This document shows positions 59,869 to 64,000 of a stretch of DNA of 64,000 bases, in pieces; the stretch's first letter is position 1; each line of letters starts with the position of its first letter. Position numbers and translations under genes: made by a program. The notes beneath the pieces are model-generated. The model did not search any database and was not told where the DNA came from. It saw nothing but the letters and a program-made list of their open reading frames with translations. This DNA is from Spirodela intermedia. Taxonomy: Eukaryota > Streptophyta > Magnoliopsida > Alismatales > Araceae. Location: positions 5,295,878 through 5,359,877 of the forward strand of contig LR746264.1 in assembly GCA_902729315.2 (NCBI GenBank), read 5' to 3'.

Positions 59869-62730
59869 GATATATATTGGAGTACTAGACATTTTTTTAT
59901 GAAAAATATGCCGCAAAAGATGGTTTCGTGATTTGAATTTGAATTCATCTAGCAGGGTGCGCATTTTTAAAATATGAGACAAAGGATCAAGCTGTGGCAG
60001 CATTGGAAGCCATAAACGGAAAGCACAAGATGGAGGTTGGTTTCGGGATCCACATGATTTCATATTTCCTATCTTCTCATCATTTGATTCAGATCGTTGT
60101 ACAAATTGGAAAGTTCTTGTTCAGTGCATATTGTTTAATGGAATTGATAGCCATTAATGTAATTATCTCCTTGCCTAGGAAGAGCGGGCGTCAACCAAAT
60201 AGAACAATATGGAATTATAAAAAACAGATGGGATCAGCTTAACGGATCACTGGGTGACAATTGCCTACCAGCTCTCTGTGCCTTGAAAGACAATAGATCA
60301 TTTTCTAGACTTCGATTTTTTTTTTCAAAGTATCTCTTGAAGACAAATGCCATGGGACCAGAAGAGCAAAAAATTCCTTTCAGAAAGCTACTAAGAAAGA
60401 ATTATGATTTGGATGAGCCAATCAGTTATTCTCTCACTCTGTAGTGTACACGACCAATGGCACCTAAAACTAGTCTCGCATTACTACACTATCATAAAAT
60501 GTTTTTTTTCTCGGAAAAACTTGCATTAATCTCTGTAATCTTAAACTCGTCGTCCAGATCATAAAACTAAAGGGAAACTATGCTTTTTATTATTTGTGTT
60601 AGACATTTGGGGCCACGCATAAGATTTGAGGACGGTATCCTCATTTTTTTTGTAGATACTTTTTTTAAATTTCCTATTTTCTAAATTTTAAATTTGTATT
60701 CTGATGAAACCTAAAGTAGGTACATTCAACAAAAAGGAAATCTGAAGGAGATCACATATTTTTGTGACCTTTTTGTCACCAGGAAAAGAAAATTACATCA
60801 TCATCTTCTGTCTTATATTTTCTGTATCATTACCTAATGCACCTCATCATAACGTCGTATATGGGTTTGAACTTCATGACACGCATTTGGATTTCAACAA
60901 AAAGGAAACCTGAAGGCTATCACATGTCTTTGTGACCTTTTCGTCCCCATGAAAATAAAAAACCACATCATCATTTTCTGTCTTATATTTTCTGTATCAT
61001 TACCGAATGCATCATATTACGACGTTGAATAATGTATGCTACCTAGATTAGTCAGAGATAATGCATCCAAGTGCTTTGCTAGTATCCCATCACCTGAAAT
61101 TCCTATTGCTTTTTCAGAGCTCTCACCCTACGTGTCTTCATACAACTCTATTACGGTCTAGCTTATTTTTCTTGTGAAGAAATTAAAATTCGGAACCTGT
61201 TGTGAAATTTCTAATGGTACATGGACAAAATCATGCCGTGCTTTTCCCACTATTGCTTGTCTTTCATGTTCAACCCTGAGTCTATGGGCAATTGCTTCTT
61301 TAGGTCAATCGTTGGCTATCAATGTGTAAATTAAGTTACAGCTAATTAGCGTGATCTATGGTACAAACTCTTCCATTGTTAAAACTTTAGATGAAAGTAA
61401 AATTCCCATCACTCTCATTGCCGATTTCCACGAGTATTCAATTTTCATGGTGTGAACTGTTTTCCATTTTTCTGGTCTGGTGCTGATTTTGGAACAATCT
61501 CTTCAAAACTCTGTTATCGCTTGTCTGTGTCAGGGTTCAAATGTACCTTTAGTTGTCAAATGGGCGGATTCAGAGAAGGAAAGACAAGCTAGAAGAGCTC
61601 AGAAGGCCCAATTTCAGGCTTCCAATATGCCAAGCGCGCCCTCAGCTCAGCAACCTTCGTTGTTCGGAGCTCTACCAATGGGATACATCCCTCCATATAA
61701 TGGAATCAGCTATCAGGTATTTTCGCAGCTTTGTATTTCTGAGTCAATGATCTTTCTCTTACACGCTATTTTTCATGGTCCTCTATCTGCCTAGAAATTT
61801 TCACATTCACGTGCAATTTTTCCCTTCTGATGCATCATTTTTCTCTTTTGCAAACTAGGGTTTTTTTTTTTCATGGCATTTTGCTCACCGCATAACTTTT
61901 ACTCCATCTCCCCCCGCTCCAGACACCTGGAACATACGGAATTGTACAGTACTCTTTGCCGTCTGCCCAAAATCAGCCGGCCTACCATAATATGGCTTCC
62001 CCCGGTAATCAGAGAGGTTCAATACACGGCGTCAATGCTGCCATCCCTCCGGGAATAGCGCCGAGACACTATGCTGCAATGCAGTCTGCAGCTTATATGG
62101 GTCCCTCGTACCCTGCCATCCCAGGTTTGCAGTATCCTATGGCGTACAATGGGAGTATAATGAATCACGGGCCATTGGCTCATTCCCACAGCGCCGTTCA
62201 ACCTACAATGTTGAGCAGTGATTCTGCAGCATTTCCGAGCATCAGATCAAGTTATGGGGAAAATATTGAAGGTCGACGAGACATTCTTCTATTAAAAATG
62301 CTATTTTTGCCTGTTATTTTCTAGCATCTTGGTTGCCCATGAACTGAATCAACCCATCCTTTGACCAGGTCCCCCCGGCGCTAATTTATTTATTTATCAC
62401 ATCCCCCAAGAGTTTGGTGATCAGGAGCTCTTCAATTCTTTTCAAGCATTTGGCAGAGTCTTGAGTTGTAAGGTTTTCGTCGACAAGGCAACTGGTCTCA
62501 GCAAATGCTTTGGTAATCCTCCTCCACCCTCGCCTCTTCCACCATTTCTGGAGCTGATAGTTCTTTCCAAGCCTTGTGCCCTGATCGAGCTCGCCTCTCC
62601 AGGGTTTGTCAGCTACGACTCACCCGCCGCGGCACAGACGGCCATCAGCATGATGAATGGGTGTCAGCTGGGGGGAAAGAAGCTGAAGGTGCAGCTTAAG
62701 AGAGAGAACAAACAGAAAAAACCATACTGA
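57245..62730 (+). CDS. BRUNO-like (CELF-type) RNA-binding protein with three RRMs
   Basis: Nine exons (57245-57461, 57632-57714, 59400-59451, 59662-59787, 59956-60035, 61534-61716, 61923-62271, 62369-62512, 62603-62730) join in frame and give 453 aa. The closest Arabidopsis relatives I recognise are BRN1/RBP-DR1 and BRN2, cytoplasmic RNA-binding proteins that affect flowering (SOC1 mRNA) and defence. RRM1 starts at [18 protein letters not shown] (residue 31) and includes [23 protein letters not shown]2 starts at [18 protein letters not shown] (119) and continues through [23 protein letters not shown]3 starts at [20 protein letters not shown] and ends with [15 protein letters not shown] and the basic tail [15 protein letters not shown] Tyr/Pro/Met/Gln-rich linker (about 205-363) separates RRM2 and RRM3. 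The ATG at 57245 is preceded by no in-frame ATG. A Gly run (residues 19-27) follows the start. Introns are GT-AG. Confidence 0.95.
59469..59502. repeat. (AT)n microsatellite in BRUNO-like intron 3
   Basis: Alternating AT followed by TTTA repeats to 59516. It begins less than 20 bp after the intron donor. Confidence 0.9.
59827..59868. repeat. (CA)n-(TA)n compound microsatellite in BRUNO-like intron 4
   Basis: About 17 CA units are followed by TATATATA, a short distance downstream of the exon 4 donor (59787). Confidence 0.9.
60724..61026. repeat. Diverged direct repeat of about 135 bp in BRUNO-like intron 5
   Basis: The segment 60724-60857 (beginning ATTCAACAAAAAGGAAA) recurs at about 60892-61026 with scattered substitutions, sharing CTTATATTTTCTGTATCATT near the middle. 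A 34-bp spacer separates the copies. It could be a local duplication or two solo copies of a small interspersed repeat. Confidence 0.8.
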
Positions 62731-64000
62731 TGGTGACACTTATTTCCGAGAGGAGGATCCTGTTCCACCCCGTGTATATCAAATGCTAGAGGTGGATGAA
62801 AGGTAGATTAGAGCTGTACATGTCGCCAAATCTCGCCGGGTCTTCAGGGTGGGACTTGGAAGCTTTCCCTCCCGAGCCAAGTGCCGGAAAGTACGCTAGA
62901 AAGCTGCTGCATTTGCGCCATTTCGACTTGTAATTTATGCATCTTCCGGCATTCATTGGATTATTTCCATTTCCTTGAACATCTCTTCGTTCGGATTCAA
63001 ATCCATCCTTCGATTATTTCTTTCTTTCTTTTTCCCCAATTAGCCCGTTGACGATTTTGTCGATTGCCAGTTCTTCCTTGCTGACCATCGTTGACTAATC
63101 ATGGGTCTGATTTCGTGTAGTCTGTGCAAGTATTTTCTTCTCTCTTTCACTTCCCAGCTTGGTCTGCGAGCTCGCTGAGGATTCCTGGAGCGCCGTCCGC
63201 AGTGGTCTCTGCCGCCATCCCATCTTCAGGTACCATCTTTCATCTCCATGATTTTTTTCAGCCGTTTTCTTCCTTCCCTCAGTATCATGTTAGAGGGAGA
63301 GTCTCTAGGAGTAGGGTACTGAGAACCAAGCTCCGGGTTGGTCAACGCCCCGGCATCCGTCGTCAGATTCCTCTGGGTTAGAGCTGGGGGTTGACCAGCC
63401 GAAGGATATGGGCTACCGTACAATGCCTCCGGCCATTTTCTGGCCGCCTCGAGATGTTCCGAGGCTACGAAAGGCCGTCGGAATTTTCTTCTGTGGGCTC
63501 CTCCCAGGGGTAGGAGTGGTCTTCGTCTCTCCATCCGGGAAGCCGTTGACCTCGGCGAGCTGGACTAGTTCCTATGGGCTCTTGTAAGGCCCAGAGACGG
63601 AAGTAGAGTTGGGCTGAGCCAATCTGAATCACGCCCTCTTTTTTTTTTCTTTTCTTTTTATTCTTCCCACGTTTGACATCGGGGGTCAAACCCCCTGATC
63701 GTTGACCCCTGTACTAGGTCGGCAGGGAGAACAGCCCAATCTGGTCAACTATATGGAAATTTTGGACGCCCACAGGAACCCACTTGAGGAAAATTCATAC
63801 CGGAGTACCCATTGGAAGTCAATATTTTACCTAATTCCGGATGTTATATTATGATCTCAAAATATCTATGATTCCCTGCAACTTATATAAAAAAAAAACG
63901 ATTTCTTGGATCAAAATGATGCCCGGAGGATGGACGATGGTGCCTCTAGAACCTAAGAAGCCATTCCCAGAAAGCGTTTTGGCTTTCCTAGGTTCCCTGA
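62731..64000. other. BRUNO-like 3' flank, then anonymous GC-richer sequence to the window edge
   Basis: The first few hundred bases are the 3' UTR and flank of the BRUNO-like gene. From about 63120 composition changes to a GC-richer, repeat-looking sequence with many TTGAC/GTCAA words and AGGCC motifs, resembling an LTR or another intergenic repeat. It has no long credible frame and no second copy within the window, so the identity is open. Confidence 0.45.

Overview
This is nuclear DNA of a flowering plant. The evidence is GT-AG introns, SSR-rich GA/CT leaders, and plant-only families (TIR1/AFB, tubby-like F-box, PPR-DYW, BAM9, RUNKEL, bifunctional DHQ-SDH). First exons and intronless genes are strongly GC-rich while introns are AT-rich, which fits a monocot, probably not a grass. 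The species cannot be fixed from sequence alone. No operons, CRISPR arrays, tRNA or rRNA genes were seen.

Layout. (1) 1-0.73 kb: first exon of a TIR1/AFB auxin receptor on the minus strand, running off the left edge. (2) 0.73-3.1 kb: GC-rich divergent promoter region with a cluster of G-boxes. (3) 3.18-5.24 kb: BAM9-type beta-amylase, plus strand. (4) 6.3-8.2 kb: tubby-like F-box protein, minus. (5) 10.3-18.2 kb: a gene of tiny exons and very long introns encoding a small SCA7/SGF-like C2HC zinc-finger protein, minus. (6) 19.2-21.5 kb: intronless PPR-DYW editing factor, minus. (7) 21.7-27.6 kb: VAP27-type ER membrane protein, nine exons, minus. (8) 29.8-31.5 kb: plastid acyl carrier protein with an apparent one-base frameshift near its end, plus. 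(9) 31.8-32.2 kb: AGP25/26-like arabinogalactan protein, plus. (10) 34.0-40.3 kb: RUNKEL kinase, ten exons, 1364 aa, minus. (11) 43.3-44.1 kb: small, probably plastid, protein of unknown function, plus. (12) 44.75-51.6 kb: bifunctional 3-dehydroquinate dehydratase/shikimate dehydrogenase, ten exons, plus. (13) 53.0-55.8 kb: Y14/RBM8A of the exon junction complex, plus. (14) 57.2-62.7 kb: BRUNO-like three-RRM protein, plus. The rest is intergenic DNA with microsatellites and possible transposon debris.

The exon models were built by hand from splice sites. In every complete model except ACP the exons join in a single open frame of the length expected for the family. The genes do not form one pathway, but BAM9, the tubby-like gene, the AGP and RUNKEL occur in the same order as Arabidopsis At5g18670-At5g18700. 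That suggests a very old block of neighbours into which four other genes have been inserted.

I found no candidate for a wholly new biological system. The most interesting items are the conserved gene block, a local duplication that copies a splice donor in the VAP27 gene, a GC-AG intron in the zinc-finger gene, the ACP frameshift, and two conserved-looking proteins without a known role.
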